Of a stretch of DNA of 57,519 nucleotides, positions 1-8,429 are shown piece by piece. Each line of letters begins with the position of its first letter. Position 1 is the first letter of the stretch. The position numbers and the translations under genes are program-made. This stretch comes from Planctomycetota bacterium (GTDB lineage Bacteria > Planctomycetota > UBA1135 > GCA-002686595). The stretch lies in the NCBI GenBank assembly GCA_014237855.1, contig JABACD010000014.1, positions 90,961-148,479 on the forward strand. Direction: 5' to 3'. A model generated the notes under the pieces. The model worked only from the letters and a program-made list of their open reading frames with translations, was not told the origin of the DNA and searched no databases.

Positions 1-41
1 GTGACTTTCTCCTCTGGAGTCGAAGGGGGGATCCTGGGGGT

Positions 42-61
42 CCCGCCCAGGACCGGGCGGG
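42..61. terminator. GC hairpin near the window edge
   Basis: A 7-bp perfect inverted repeat (CCCGCCC and GGGCGGG) flanks a 6-nt spacer. No T-tract follows. It may end a gene that lies before the window, or be a leader structure of the TonB receptor gene that begins about 180 bp later. Confidence 0.3.
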
Positions 62-239
62 CTATCTTGCCTGAACATCCTAGTCGGAAATGAATGGGGG
101 GCCCGTACTTTCTGATGCTGTGGGGACTTCCAGCGTGAATGAAACCCCGAGTGCGTTGAACCGTGCGGGCCCAGCTTCGTTTCCTCAGGCCCCCCAGCCG
201 CATCTTGAGAGGGCTGCCGACGACCTCGAATTATCCCTG

Positions 240-2411
240 ATGTGCCCCGGAGCCACATTCAAGAACCAGCTCATTTCAGCTCGCAGTGCCTCCACTCGGA
301 TGGTCTCAGCCGGCATCCTGATGGTCGCCTGTCCTGGCATGGCCCGAGCCCAAGAAGCGGACATCGTGCTGGAGGAAGTCGGGATCGAAACGGAGCGAGG
401 CGTGCTCGACCTCCCCGAGGCCATCATCACGGCAACCTGGTCGTCTCGCACCGGACTGGATGTGCCCTACTCCAGTGACCTGATCACCGAGCAGATGATC
501 GAGGAGCGTCTGCCCAGGACTCTTCCCCAGCTCCTCCTGGAGACTCCGGGAGTCCTCGTCCAGGAGACAGCACCTGGGCATGGCTCTCCCTACATCCGGG
601 GATTCACGAGCTTTCGAAACCTGTTCCTGGTGGATGGAATCAGGCTCAACAACTCGGTTTTTCGGCCCGGGCCCAACCAATACTGGAACACGGTCGACCC
701 CTACTCCCTCGAAGCTGTCGAGGTGATCAAGGGGCCGAGCTCGGTGCTCTACGGCTCCGATGCCATCGGAGGAACTGTCCAGGCGCTGACAAAGAAGCCC
801 TATCTTGGACGAGGCGGTTCGAGTTTCGGGGGCATGTTCCAGTACCGCTTTGGTAGCTCTCAGGAGTCGAACATCGCCAGAGCCGAGGCCAGCACGATCT
901 GGGCCGGCGGTTCCACGGGGCTGTTGATGGGGGTGACCGCCAAGGACTACGGCGATCTGCGGGGTGGAGAGGATACGGGGATCCAGCGTAATACGGCCTA
1001 CTCGGAGCTGGACGCCGACCTGAAGTTCGAGCGCTTCCTGGACCCGAATACGCGCTTCTCACTTGGCTTTCAGCATGTCTATCAGAACGACGTGCCCCGC
1101 ACTCACAAGACCTCTCATGCCGTGCCTTTCGAGGGCACGACGGTCGGCAGCGATCGGCGCCGTGACCTCGACCAGGAGCGCACCTTGGTCGATGCACAGC
1201 TCCGAGGCGAAGAGGTGAGCTCTTTCTTCGATCGATATCAGCTGAGTCTCTCCTGGCAGGAGCAATCGGAGAAGCGGCACCGGACCAAGGAGAGCGGCAG
1301 CAAGGAGGAGCAGGGCTTCGACGTGGGCACTCTCGGACTGCTTGCGAACCTCAGCTCGAACACGGACATCGGCCGGTTGACGTACGGGCTGGATTTCTAT
1401 CTGGACAGTGTGGACTCGTTCAAGGATGGCCAGCCCATCCAGGGGCCCGTGGCGGATGATGCAAGCTACGAGCTGCTGGGGGTCTTCCTGCAGGACGAGA
1501 TCGAGGTCAGTGAGCGCCTCGAGCTGATCCTGGGGGCACGCTTCAACTACGCGGCGGCAGATGCGGACAGTGTCCTCGACCCGGTCACCTCGACCCAGAC
1601 ATCGATCTCGGAGAGCTGGAATGCCTGGGTCGGCAGCGCTCGCTTCCTCTACGAGCTCGAAGAGGACTCCACGAACCTCTACGGAGGTGTCTCCCAGGGG
1701 TTCCGGGCCCCGAATCTCTCTGACCTCACCCGACTCGACAGCGCACGGACCAACGAGTTCGAGATTCCCTCTCCGGGCTTGGACCCCGAACGTTCCATCA
1801 GCTACGAGCTCGGAGTGAAGACCCAGCAGGAGAGTGTCTCGGCGGAGGTGGCCGTGTTTCACACCGAGATCCACGACCAGATCGTGCTCTTCCCGACCGG
1901 CAACACGAACGCCGATGGAGAGTTCGAGATCACAAAGGAGAATGTGGGCGAGGGCTTCGTCCAAGGGGTGGAGTTTGGAGCGGCCTGGGAGTTCGTTCCA
2001 CGCTGGACCCTCTTCGGTAATGCGACCTACCAGTACGGCAAGGTCGAGACCTATCCCACCTCGGCACAGGAGCTCGAGGATGAGTACCTGAGCCGCTTGA
2101 TGCCCTTCAGTGGTCAGCTGGGCATTCGCTGGGATGACGAATCCGGCAGGGTTTGGGTCGAGGCACTTGGGCTCTATGCCGATGATGCGGACAAGCTCTC
2201 GACTCGCGACAAGAACGATACCTCCAGGATCCCACCGGGAGGGACGCCCTCTTATCTCGTGCTGCACCTGCGAGGTGGCTGGCAGGTGAACGAGGCACTG
2301 TCAGTTCATGCTGGTGTCGAGAACGTCACCGATGAGGATTATCGCGTGCACGGGTCGGGACACAACATGCCAGGGCTGGGCGTGGTGCTGGGCCTGCGAC
2401 TCACGCTCTGA
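240..2411 (+). CDS. TonB-dependent outer-membrane receptor
   Basis: Predicted outer-membrane gated channel that imports a scarce ligand using TonB energy. I chose the ATG at 240 because it gives a signal-peptide-like start with a hydrophobic stretch and an A-R-A cleavage site near residue 37. The frame is open upstream to 90, and an ATG at 300 is also possible. Residues about 60-185 form the plug domain, including 'RGF', 'LVDGIRLN' and the typical 'EVIKGPSSVLYGSDAIGG' turn. The rest is barrel with aromatic/Gly alternation, ending 'LGLRLTL' rather than in an aromatic residue. The mature length of about 690 residues is normal for cobalamin, haem or siderophore receptors. The ligand cannot be told from sequence. 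No partner transporter, TonB or riboswitch is adjacent. It ends in a strong hairpin facing a convergent protease gene. Confidence 0.9.
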   Translation: MCPGATFKNQLISARSASTRMVSAGILMVACPGMARAQEADIVLEEVGIETERGVLDLPEAIITATWSSRTGLDVPYSSDLITEQMIEERLPRTLPQLLLETPGVLVQETAPGHGSPYIRGFTSFRNLFLVDGIRLNNSVFRPGPNQYWNTVDPYSLEAVEVIKGPSSVLYGSDAIGGTVQALTKKPYLGRGGSSFGGMFQYRFGSSQESNIARAEASTIWAGGSTGLLMGVTAKDYGDLRGGEDTGIQRNTAYSELDADLKFERFLDPNTRFSLGFQHVYQNDVPRTHKTSHAVPFEGTTVGSDRRRDLDQERTLVDAQLRGEEVSSFFDRYQLSLSWQEQSEKRHRTKESGSKEEQGFDVGTLGLLANLSSNTDIGRLTYGLDFYLDSVDSFKDGQPIQGPVADDASYELLGVFLQDEIEVSERLELILGARFNYAAADADSVLDPVTSTQTSISESWNAWVGSARFLYELEEDSTNLYGGVSQGFRAPNLSDLTRLDSARTNEFEIPSPGLDPERSISYELGVKTQQESVSAEVAVFHTEIHDQIVLFPTGNTNADGEFEITKENVGEGFVQGVEFGAAWEFVPRWTLFGNATYQYGKVETYPTSAQELEDEYLSRLMPFSGQLGIRWDDESGRVWVEALGLYADDADKLSTRDKNDTSRIPPGGTPSYLVLHLRGGWQVNEALSVHAGVENVTDEDYRVHGSGHNMPGLGVVLGLRLTL

Positions 2412-2459
2412 GCAAGAGAACGGGAGCCGACTCGAGGAGTCGGCTCCCGTTCTCTTGCT
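2411..2459. terminator. Bidirectional terminator, 23-bp perfect stem
   Basis: Arms 2411-2433 and 2437-2459 are perfectly complementary over 23 bp with a 3-nt loop (GAG). It lies directly between the stop of the TonB receptor gene and the stop of the minus-strand subtilase gene, so it can serve both. There is no clear T-tract on either side. The stem begins on the last base of the receptor stop codon. Confidence 0.8.
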
Positions 2460-2475
2460 GGCCCATGGTCTGCTT

Positions 2476-4233
2476 CTACTGCACGTCGATGGGGGCGTAG
2501 TTGGCAAAGGAACCGCCGTTGGTGGCTGGATAGCGCTGCCATCCCTGGTAGTAGCCGAAGGTCGTGCCTGAGAGGGCTGAGTCATTGGGGATCATGGCGT
2601 TGAAGTCGATGACTCCCGAAGCGGGCAGCACTCCTGAGACCACTCGTGTCCAGGGTGAGGCGAGGAAGAACTGACCCCACGGTGAGTTCCAGCGATCCGT
2701 GCGCAGACTGGAGGAGAACGTCAGAACATAGACCGCATTCGCCGGACCGCGACTCGTGACGGTGTACTGCCCGCCAGGGATCAGGTTCCCCGAGACTTCG
2801 ATCCGCGGAAGGTTCAGGAACTCGATGGCCGCACGAACGTTGGGGCGTGGGCCGATGTTGCCTCCGGATCCTTGGGCCGTGCCCGTGTGCTTGAGCAGGT
2901 CACGCAGGAAGAGGGGATCCATCGGTGCACCGTGGATCGACCGCTCGATGCTGTTGAGCATCACGCCCGCCCCAGTGACGATCGGGGTGGCGCTCGAGGT
3001 CCCGGAGAAGGAGTTGGTGTACTGCACCGTGGCGCTGCCACCCTGCAGGTCTCCATAGCCAGTGGAGGCGACATTGAAGCCCCAGCCTTGAACGTCTACC
3101 CGTGAGCCATAGTTGGAGAAGCTGGCCTTGTCCAGGCTCGAACCATTCGAGGCGCCGACCATGACTGCCCCAGAGTCTCGCACGTTCCTATCGAAGAGTC
3201 CGCCGTAACTGGAGGAGTCCAGGTTGTTGTCACCATTGCCGGCGGCGGCAAAGACGTGGATACCATTGGCTGTAGCGGCCTCGACTGCAGAGTAGGAGGA
3301 GGGCACATACTCGCAGGGGAAGGGGCCGGGGGGAGTCCCATAGCACTGCACCTCGAGAACCACAGCGTCGCCCGGTCCCACTCCTGCGATCGCGTTCATG
3401 ATGGCCGTGGGGATGTTTGCGCTGTTGCCCTCATGTGTGGACATCAGGATGTCGCAGTCGTAGACGATGCCTCGGACACCGGATCCGTTGTCTTCGCCAA
3501 CGAGCTCCCCGAGAACTGCAGTGCCGTGATTCCACGGGTAGGGAGCTCCACTGAGTCCAATGAAGTTGCCTTGTGCCTTGTGCGAGATGTCCTCGTGGTC
3601 GTCGGTCCAGCCAGTCTCGACATCCGCGATCGTCGTACCGAGACCGCCTCCGCCTGCGAAGGTGTTTCCGTAGTCTGCATCGACTCCCAGCGGTGCAGCG
3701 GTGCGATAACCCTGCAGGTAGGCGTAGTCAGCTGTGACCCCAGGGGCCGCCGGGGCAGCGATGACAGGGTCGGTGACCCGGCCTACCGGGTAGGCGATCT
3801 CGACCACCTCAAATGCATTGAGCGCGTCACAGACCGTTCCGAGCATCCCGTCCTCTGGGAGTTCGATTCCATAGAACAGGGTCAGGTCATGCAGTGGGCG
3901 ATTGGAGCGTGCCTCACCCTTGAGCCTGAACTCCTGCAGCCACTCATCAGTCTGTGAGTAGACACGGTGCCTGGTGGCTCCTATCTCGGTGAGGTATTCG
4001 TCGATCGCAAAGATCTCAGCTGACATGCCCTGAAAGCTCTCAGCAATCAGCGCGACGTTCGCTCCGTCGGTGAACTTGATCTCGAGACGCCGGGGTGAGT
4101 GGTCCTCAACGGTTCGAGTGATCGGTGGTTTCTTACCGAGCGAGGGGAGCATCTCCAGGCGCTGTGCCCGATCGAAGTTGCTCGAATCCTGGGAAACCAA
4201 TGAGGTGGAGAGTAAGAGTGCAGTAGCGAACAT
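2476..4233 (-). CDS. Secreted subtilisin-like serine protease (S8)
   Basis: Exported peptidase. A short signal peptide (about residues 1-14) is followed by a propeptide-like region to about 165 and a catalytic domain with the S8 triad: D204 in 'IADVETGW', H236 in 'NHGTAV' and S413 in 'SGTSSATP'. N333 in 'AAGNGDN' is the oxyanion-hole residue. After about residue 480 comes a C-terminal beta-rich tail of about 100 residues ('GGQYTVTSRGPANA' onward) that differs from the C-terminal module found on four other secreted proteins here. The ATG at 4233 has a GGAG sequence about 8 nt upstream. It converges with the TonB receptor gene and diverges from pyrC. Substrate unknown. Confidence 0.9.
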   Translation of the reverse strand: MFATALLLSTSLVSQDSSNFDRAQRLEMLPSLGKKPPITRTVEDHSPRRLEIKFTDGANVALIAESFQGMSAEIFAIDEYLTEIGATRHRVYSQTDEWLQEFRLKGEARSNRPLHDLTLFYGIELPEDGMLGTVCDALNAFEVVEIAYPVGRVTDPVIAAPAAPGVTADYAYLQGYRTAAPLGVDADYGNTFAGGGGLGTTIADVETGWTDDHEDISHKAQGNFIGLSGAPYPWNHGTAVLGELVGEDNGSGVRGIVYDCDILMSTHEGNSANIPTAIMNAIAGVGPGDAVVLEVQCYGTPPGPFPCEYVPSSYSAVEAATANGIHVFAAAGNGDNNLDSSSYGGLFDRNVRDSGAVMVGASNGSSLDKASFSNYGSRVDVQGWGFNVASTGYGDLQGGSATVQYTNSFSGTSSATPIVTGAGVMLNSIERSIHGAPMDPLFLRDLLKHTGTAQGSGGNIGPRPNVRAAIEFLNLPRIEVSGNLIPGGQYTVTSRGPANAVYVLTFSSSLRTDRWNSPWGQFFLASPWTRVVSGVLPASGVIDFNAMIPNDSALSGTTFGYYQGWQRYPATNGGSFANYAPIDVQ

Positions 4234-4605
4234 GGGGGATTCTCCAGTGCGTTGGGGGATCGATCCGTCTTGGGAAGATCGTCGATGGCAGGCTTGAGAG
4301 GTGGAGGCCGGCCCTCCAAGGTGATTGGAGCTAGGTGATTGGGACCACAGGGACTACTGGAATTCTACACCGGGAGTGGGAATCTGGCTGAGAGGAGTGC
4401 CCCCAGGATACGGGCGAGTTTGGAGGCTCTTGGCTCAACCAGGCGGCAATTGCCAGCCCAGAGGGCCCAATCCCCGATTGAGTGTGTGACCTGCGAGGTC
4501 AGCCCGGATCTGGTGCCCAGAGGTCAGGAGGACTCCGCGGCTCTTTCGCGTATGTTGTGCGGGAGCCAGGCCCTTCCAAGGAGCTGCCAGAGCGCCGAAC
4601 CCAGC
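4234..4605. other. Intergenic region between the S8 protease and pyrC
   Basis: About 370 bp between two divergent genes. The pyrC frame is open leftward to 4339, but that part does not resemble dihydroorotase. A small 6-bp inverted repeat (TGGAGG/CCTCCA, 4302-4318) is the only structure seen. It should hold the promoters of both genes, but no convincing -35/-10 pair can be named. Confidence 0.5.
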
Positions 4606-5643
4606 ATGCCCGAGACCCTGACATTGACCCGTCCCGACGACTGGCACTTGCACCTGCGAGACGGGCCGGCCCTGGCCACCTCGGTTCGCGCCACGGCCGA
4701 GGTCTTTGGCCGTGCAATCGTCATGCCGAACCTGGGACCTCCTGTGACCACGGTTGAGCAGGCGCTGGCCTATCGAGGAAGGATCCTCGAGGCCCTGCCA
4801 GATGGCAGCGATTTCGAGCCCTTGATGACGCTCTACCTCACGGATCGGACGTCCAGGGAGGAAGTGCAGCGAGCCGCTGCTTGCGAGCATGTTCTGGCCT
4901 TCAAGTACTACCCGGCAGGGGCCACGACCAACTCCGAGTCTGGAGTCACGGGATTGGAAAACGTCTACTCGGTGCTGGAGGTCATGGAAGAGAAGGGCCT
5001 TCCGCTGCTGGTTCACGGAGAGGTCACTGATCCGGCAGTGGATGTGTTTGACCGTGAGAAGGCCTTTATCGACCGAATGCTGTCAGGTCTGGTCGAACGC
5101 TTCAGCTCCCTGAGGCTCGTCTTCGAGCACATCACTACCGCTGATGCAGTCCAGTTCGTGATGGGGGCGAGGGAGGGCGTTGCTGCGACCCTCACTCCTC
5201 AACACCTTCTGATGAATCGCAATGACCTCTTCGTTGGAGGCCTGCAGCCTCATAACTACTGCTTGCCGGTCCTCAAGCGTGGGGCACATCAGGAGGCTCT
5301 GCGCCGAGCGGCAACCGGCGGCAACCCGCGCTTCTTCTTGGGGACCGACTCGGCTCCCCATGCACGCGGAGCCAAGGAGTCGGCCTGTGGTTGCGCGGGT
5401 TGCTTCTCCTCCCCGGCGGCACTACCGCTCTACGCGCAGTGCTTCGAGGAACTCCAGGCCCTCGATCGGTTGGAGGCATTTGCCTCGCACTTTGGCCCTG
5501 ACTTCTACGGCATCGATCGGAACACCTCGACCCTCACCCTACGGCGAGAGACCTGGATGGTAAGTGACGAGCTGGAGTTCCATTCTGGTGAGAAGATCGT
5601 GCCCTACTGGGCTGGTCGGCAGCTGAGCTGGCAGGTCGCCTGA
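4606..5643 (+). CDS. pyrC: Dihydroorotase, PyrC type (class II)
   Basis: Cytoplasmic zinc amidohydrolase that cyclises carbamoyl-aspartate to dihydroorotate in pyrimidine synthesis. The ATG at 4606 starts a 345-residue protein, close to the 348 of E. coli PyrC. Metal-site residues are H14 and H16 in 'DDWHLHLRDG', K100 in 'AFKYYPAGATTNS' (the lysine carbamylated in this family), H137 in 'VHGEV', H175 in 'EHITT' and D248 in 'GTDSAPH'. The order and spacing fit the class II enzyme. The neighbours are secreted-protein genes, so it appears to be a single-gene unit. An AAGGAG lies 22 nt upstream, too far to be a normal ribosome-binding site. Confidence 0.95.
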   Translation: MPETLTLTRPDDWHLHLRDGPALATSVRATAEVFGRAIVMPNLGPPVTTVEQALAYRGRILEALPDGSDFEPLMTLYLTDRTSREEVQRAAACEHVLAFKYYPAGATTNSESGVTGLENVYSVLEVMEEKGLPLLVHGEVTDPAVDVFDREKAFIDRMLSGLVERFSSLRLVFEHITTADAVQFVMGAREGVAATLTPQHLLMNRNDLFVGGLQPHNYCLPVLKRGAHQEALRRAATGGNPRFFLGTDSAPHARGAKESACGCAGCFSSPAALPLYAQCFEELQALDRLEAFASHFGPDFYGIDRNTSTLTLRRETWMVSDELEFHSGEKIVPYWAGRQLSWQVA

Positions 5644-5888
5644 GACTCGTCCTCGCCGGATTGATTGTGCGAAAGGGAACGCAGCACAAGGCGCGTGAGG
5701 GGAGGATTCAGCGCCAAGTGCGATGGCGCACCGAGAAATGAGGGCCAGGGAGTCTCGTGAGGAGAATCTGCTCGAATTGGATGACTCTCTCCGTCTGACT
5801 GGTATCGCTCCCCGAAAGATCGGCTAATTTGGAACATCATCTATTCCGAAGCGGGGCTTCGGACTCTCCCCAGTCTCTCCAAGCACTC

Positions 5889-8240
5889 ATGCACGCTCCC
5901 ATTCTGCCTTCAATGGCAGCCTCCCTACGTTTCGTATCCTTTACAGCCAGCATGATCGGCTTGTTGAGTGCTGGAGTTCTGGCACAGCAAGAAGCACCTC
6001 CGACCGTGAACGTGCCCTACGAGCATGACTCGGGCTGGTTCGAGAACACCAGCTTGGATGCGGATGTCGTGCTGTCATTTCCAGTTCATCTGGAAGGCGC
6101 CAGCTGGATGCGTCTGTACTTCGAAGAGATCAGCCTGTCCGGAGAACTCTCAGCTGGAACCGGGGCGATCCTGCGAATGACCGCCCTGGAGGATGGTGGG
6201 ATCCAGGAGATGAACGCGGCTCACGTCGGGCAATGGCAGAACTCGAGTGCTTACTTCAACGGCGACACGGTCCTCGTCGAGGTCCTTGCCTTCCCAGGGA
6301 GTGGCTGGAACCGGGTTGCCATGCGCTCGATCGATATGGGCGTCATGCCCGCCAGTGAGCCCTCGATCTGTGGGCCCTCGGATGATCGAGTCCTCTCCAG
6401 TGATGCCCGGGTAGCGCGAATCCTGCCGGTCGGCTGCACTGGCTGGATGATTGATGATTGTGGGCGCTGCTTCCTGACTGCGGGGCACTGCGCTGGCAGC
6501 ACGGGCGTTGCACAGTTCAATGTTCCGCTCTCGAGTTCGGGGGGTGGCCTGAACCACCCGCCGCCGTCTGATCAGTACAGCGTCGATGGCTCGTCGATGC
6601 AGACCAATGGTGGACAGGGTGTAGGAAATGACTGGGCGCACTTCGGTTGCTTCCCCAACTCCAACACAGGAATGACTCCGGCGCAGGCTCAAGGGTCGGT
6701 CTTCACCCTGGTGTCTCCTCCCGGGGCCTCGGGAACCAACATCCGCATCACGGGTCACGGGGTTGATAACGGCAACAGGAATCAGGTGCAGCAAACCCAT
6801 GTGGGGCCCGCATCCAACCTCTCAGGCAATTCCGTCTCGTACGTGACCGATACGCAGGGCGGTAACTCGGGTTCGCCCGTGATCTGGGACCAGACGGACC
6901 AGGCGGTCGGCATCCACACCCATGGCGGGTGTGGCTCGAGTGGAGGGGCCAACAACGGGACGTCCTCGGTCCGAGCGGAGCTGCAAGATGCCATCAACAA
7001 CCCCATGGGGGTTTGCACGGCAGGCTGGTCTTTCCCGACGGCATTCCCGGAGCTGGTGCCGCCCGGGGTTCCAGTGCCCTTGCAGGTTCAACTCCTCGGT
7101 TCGGGATCCTCGGTCACCTTGCACTATCGCATCAATGGTGGTGCCTTCCAGCCTCAGGCCATGGTTCCGCTTGGCGGTGGGATCTATGAGGGCACGCTGC
7201 CGATGCTCTCGTGTGGAGATTCACCCGAATACTATTTCAGCTATGTCGATGCGAGCTGTGGGCTGGCGAACTACCCCGATGATGCGCCGGCAAGCTCGCT
7301 CTCCATGGAGGTGGGTTCGCCCGAGCCCGTGCTGTCAGACAACTTCGAGAGTGATCAGGGTTGGACGACGACCATCAATGGCGCTACCTCCGGAGCTTGG
7401 GAACGCGGTGTACCCGTCAACGACCCGAATTACCCCTACGATCCGCCCTCGGACTCGGATGGTAGTGGGAGCTGCTATCTGACGGGGAATTCGCTCGGTG
7501 AGTCGGATGTGGACAATGGTTCGGTCTCGCTGATCTCACCGGTCCTCGACTTCTCCCTCTCCGGGAGTTTTGTCAGCTACGATTATTACCTGCGTATGAC
7601 CACCGGAATCGGCAACGACAATCTGAAGGTCGAAGCTCGTAACGGGAGTGGTCCGTGGCTCAGCGTTGCCACCCATGCCTTCGGCAGTAGTAACAACTGG
7701 CGCTCGAACTCGATCTCTGCCCTTGAGTTCGCCAGTGCCGGGGTCATTGCTACAAGCAATGTACAGCTGCGCTTCACTGTCAGTGACTTGGGAACGATCA
7801 CGATAAACGAGGCTGGGCTCGACAATTTCTTCGTGGGACGCATCGGCTGTGGGGCCGACCTGGGCACGAATTACTGCAGCTCGACAGGTGCGGTCATCTC
7901 TGCATCGGGTTCGGATAGCGTGGCTGATAACAACCTGACGCTCAGGGCAGACAACCTGCCAGCGATGGTCAACGGGATCTTCTTCTACGGCGACCTGCAG
8001 AACTCCGTGCCTCTAGGTAACGGCACCCTGTGTGTCTCAGGTACCAACGGGATCTTCCGCTTCTCACCGGTGCAGAACTCCGGTCTTGCAGGCCAGGCTG
8101 TGCGGGCAGTTGATCTGAACAACCCGCCCTTGCCCGCTGGTCAGGTGACGGCCGGTTCCACCTGGAACTATCAGTTCTGGTTCCGGGAGAACGGCAGCTC
8201 GAACCTGACCGATGCTGTCTCGATCATTTTTACACCCTGA
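5889..8240 (+). CDS. Secreted trypsin-like protease with shared C-terminal module
   Basis: Exported serine peptidase of the chymotrypsin fold. The signal peptide ends near 'GVLAQQE'. ATG 5889 is used here, ATG 5913 is equally good, and the frame is open from a TTG at 5829. The triad is H200 in 'LTAGHC', D248 in 'NDWAHF' and S327 in 'GGNSGSPV'. After the protease come a beta-sandwich region with paired Cys (about residues 380-470), a jelly-roll-like 'DNFESDQGW' domain (about 475-655), and the last 125 residues, which match the C-terminal module of the proteins at 39865, 53655 and 55886 ('GIFFYG', 'PLGNGTLC', 'YQFWFRE', 'NLTDAVSI'). It probably acts at the cell surface or outside. Substrate unknown. 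Confidence 0.85.
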   Translation: MHAPILPSMAASLRFVSFTASMIGLLSAGVLAQQEAPPTVNVPYEHDSGWFENTSLDADVVLSFPVHLEGASWMRLYFEEISLSGELSAGTGAILRMTALEDGGIQEMNAAHVGQWQNSSAYFNGDTVLVEVLAFPGSGWNRVAMRSIDMGVMPASEPSICGPSDDRVLSSDARVARILPVGCTGWMIDDCGRCFLTAGHCAGSTGVAQFNVPLSSSGGGLNHPPPSDQYSVDGSSMQTNGGQGVGNDWAHFGCFPNSNTGMTPAQAQGSVFTLVSPPGASGTNIRITGHGVDNGNRNQVQQTHVGPASNLSGNSVSYVTDTQGGNSGSPVIWDQTDQAVGIHTHGGCGSSGGANNGTSSVRAELQDAINNPMGVCTAGWSFPTAFPELVPPGVPVPLQVQLLGSGSSVTLHYRINGGAFQPQAMVPLGGGIYEGTLPMLSCGDSPEYYFSYVDASCGLANYPDDAPASSLSMEVGSPEPVLSDNFESDQGWTTTINGATSGAWERGVPVNDPNYPYDPPSDSDGSGSCYLTGNSLGESDVDNGSVSLISPVLDFSLSGSFVSYDYYLRMTTGIGNDNLKVEARNGSGPWLSVATHAFGSSNNWRSNSISALEFASAGVIATSNVQLRFTVSDLGTITINEAGLDNFFVGRIGCGADLGTNYCSSTGAVISASGSDSVADNNLTLRADNLPAMVNGIFFYGDLQNSVPLGNGTLCVSGTNGIFRFSPVQNSGLAGQAVRAVDLNNPPLPAGQVTAGSTWNYQFWFRENGSSNLTDAVSIIFTP

Positions 8241-8283
8241 GCATTCTGGCCGTCCTCCTGGCGGCGGCCGAAGACGACGTGTT

Positions 8284-8310
8284 GACGGGGCGGCGAGGGG
8301 CTGCCCCGTC
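8284..8310 (+). terminator. Terminator after the trypsin-like protease gene
   Basis: An 11-bp stem with one G-U pair and a 5-nt loop (outer arms GACGGGGC/GCCCCGTC) lies 44 nt past the stop and is followed by CTCTATTTGT. Confidence 0.65.
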
Positions 8311-8429
8311 CTCTATTTGTGGATGGTGTGACACCGCAGGGCGCTGCTTCCCCCGCAGCTCCTGGGGTGTGCTAGATTCAAATTGACGGGCTCATGGTGA
8401 GCCCTGGCCCCGACCCCCCGAGACTTCCA

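Noticed and set aside
1059..2267. 402-codon minus-strand open frame under the TonB receptor
   Set aside because: Antisense shadow caused by GC-rich codon use; no recognisable protein features.
90..2411. TonB receptor as a cobalamin importer supplying the B12 photoreceptor
   Set aside because: Nothing in the sequence or neighbours identifies the ligand, and the two loci are 34 kb apart.
4339..4605. Upstream extension of the pyrC frame (89 codons)
   Set aside because: Dihydroorotase homology and family length start at ATG 4606; the extension has no features.
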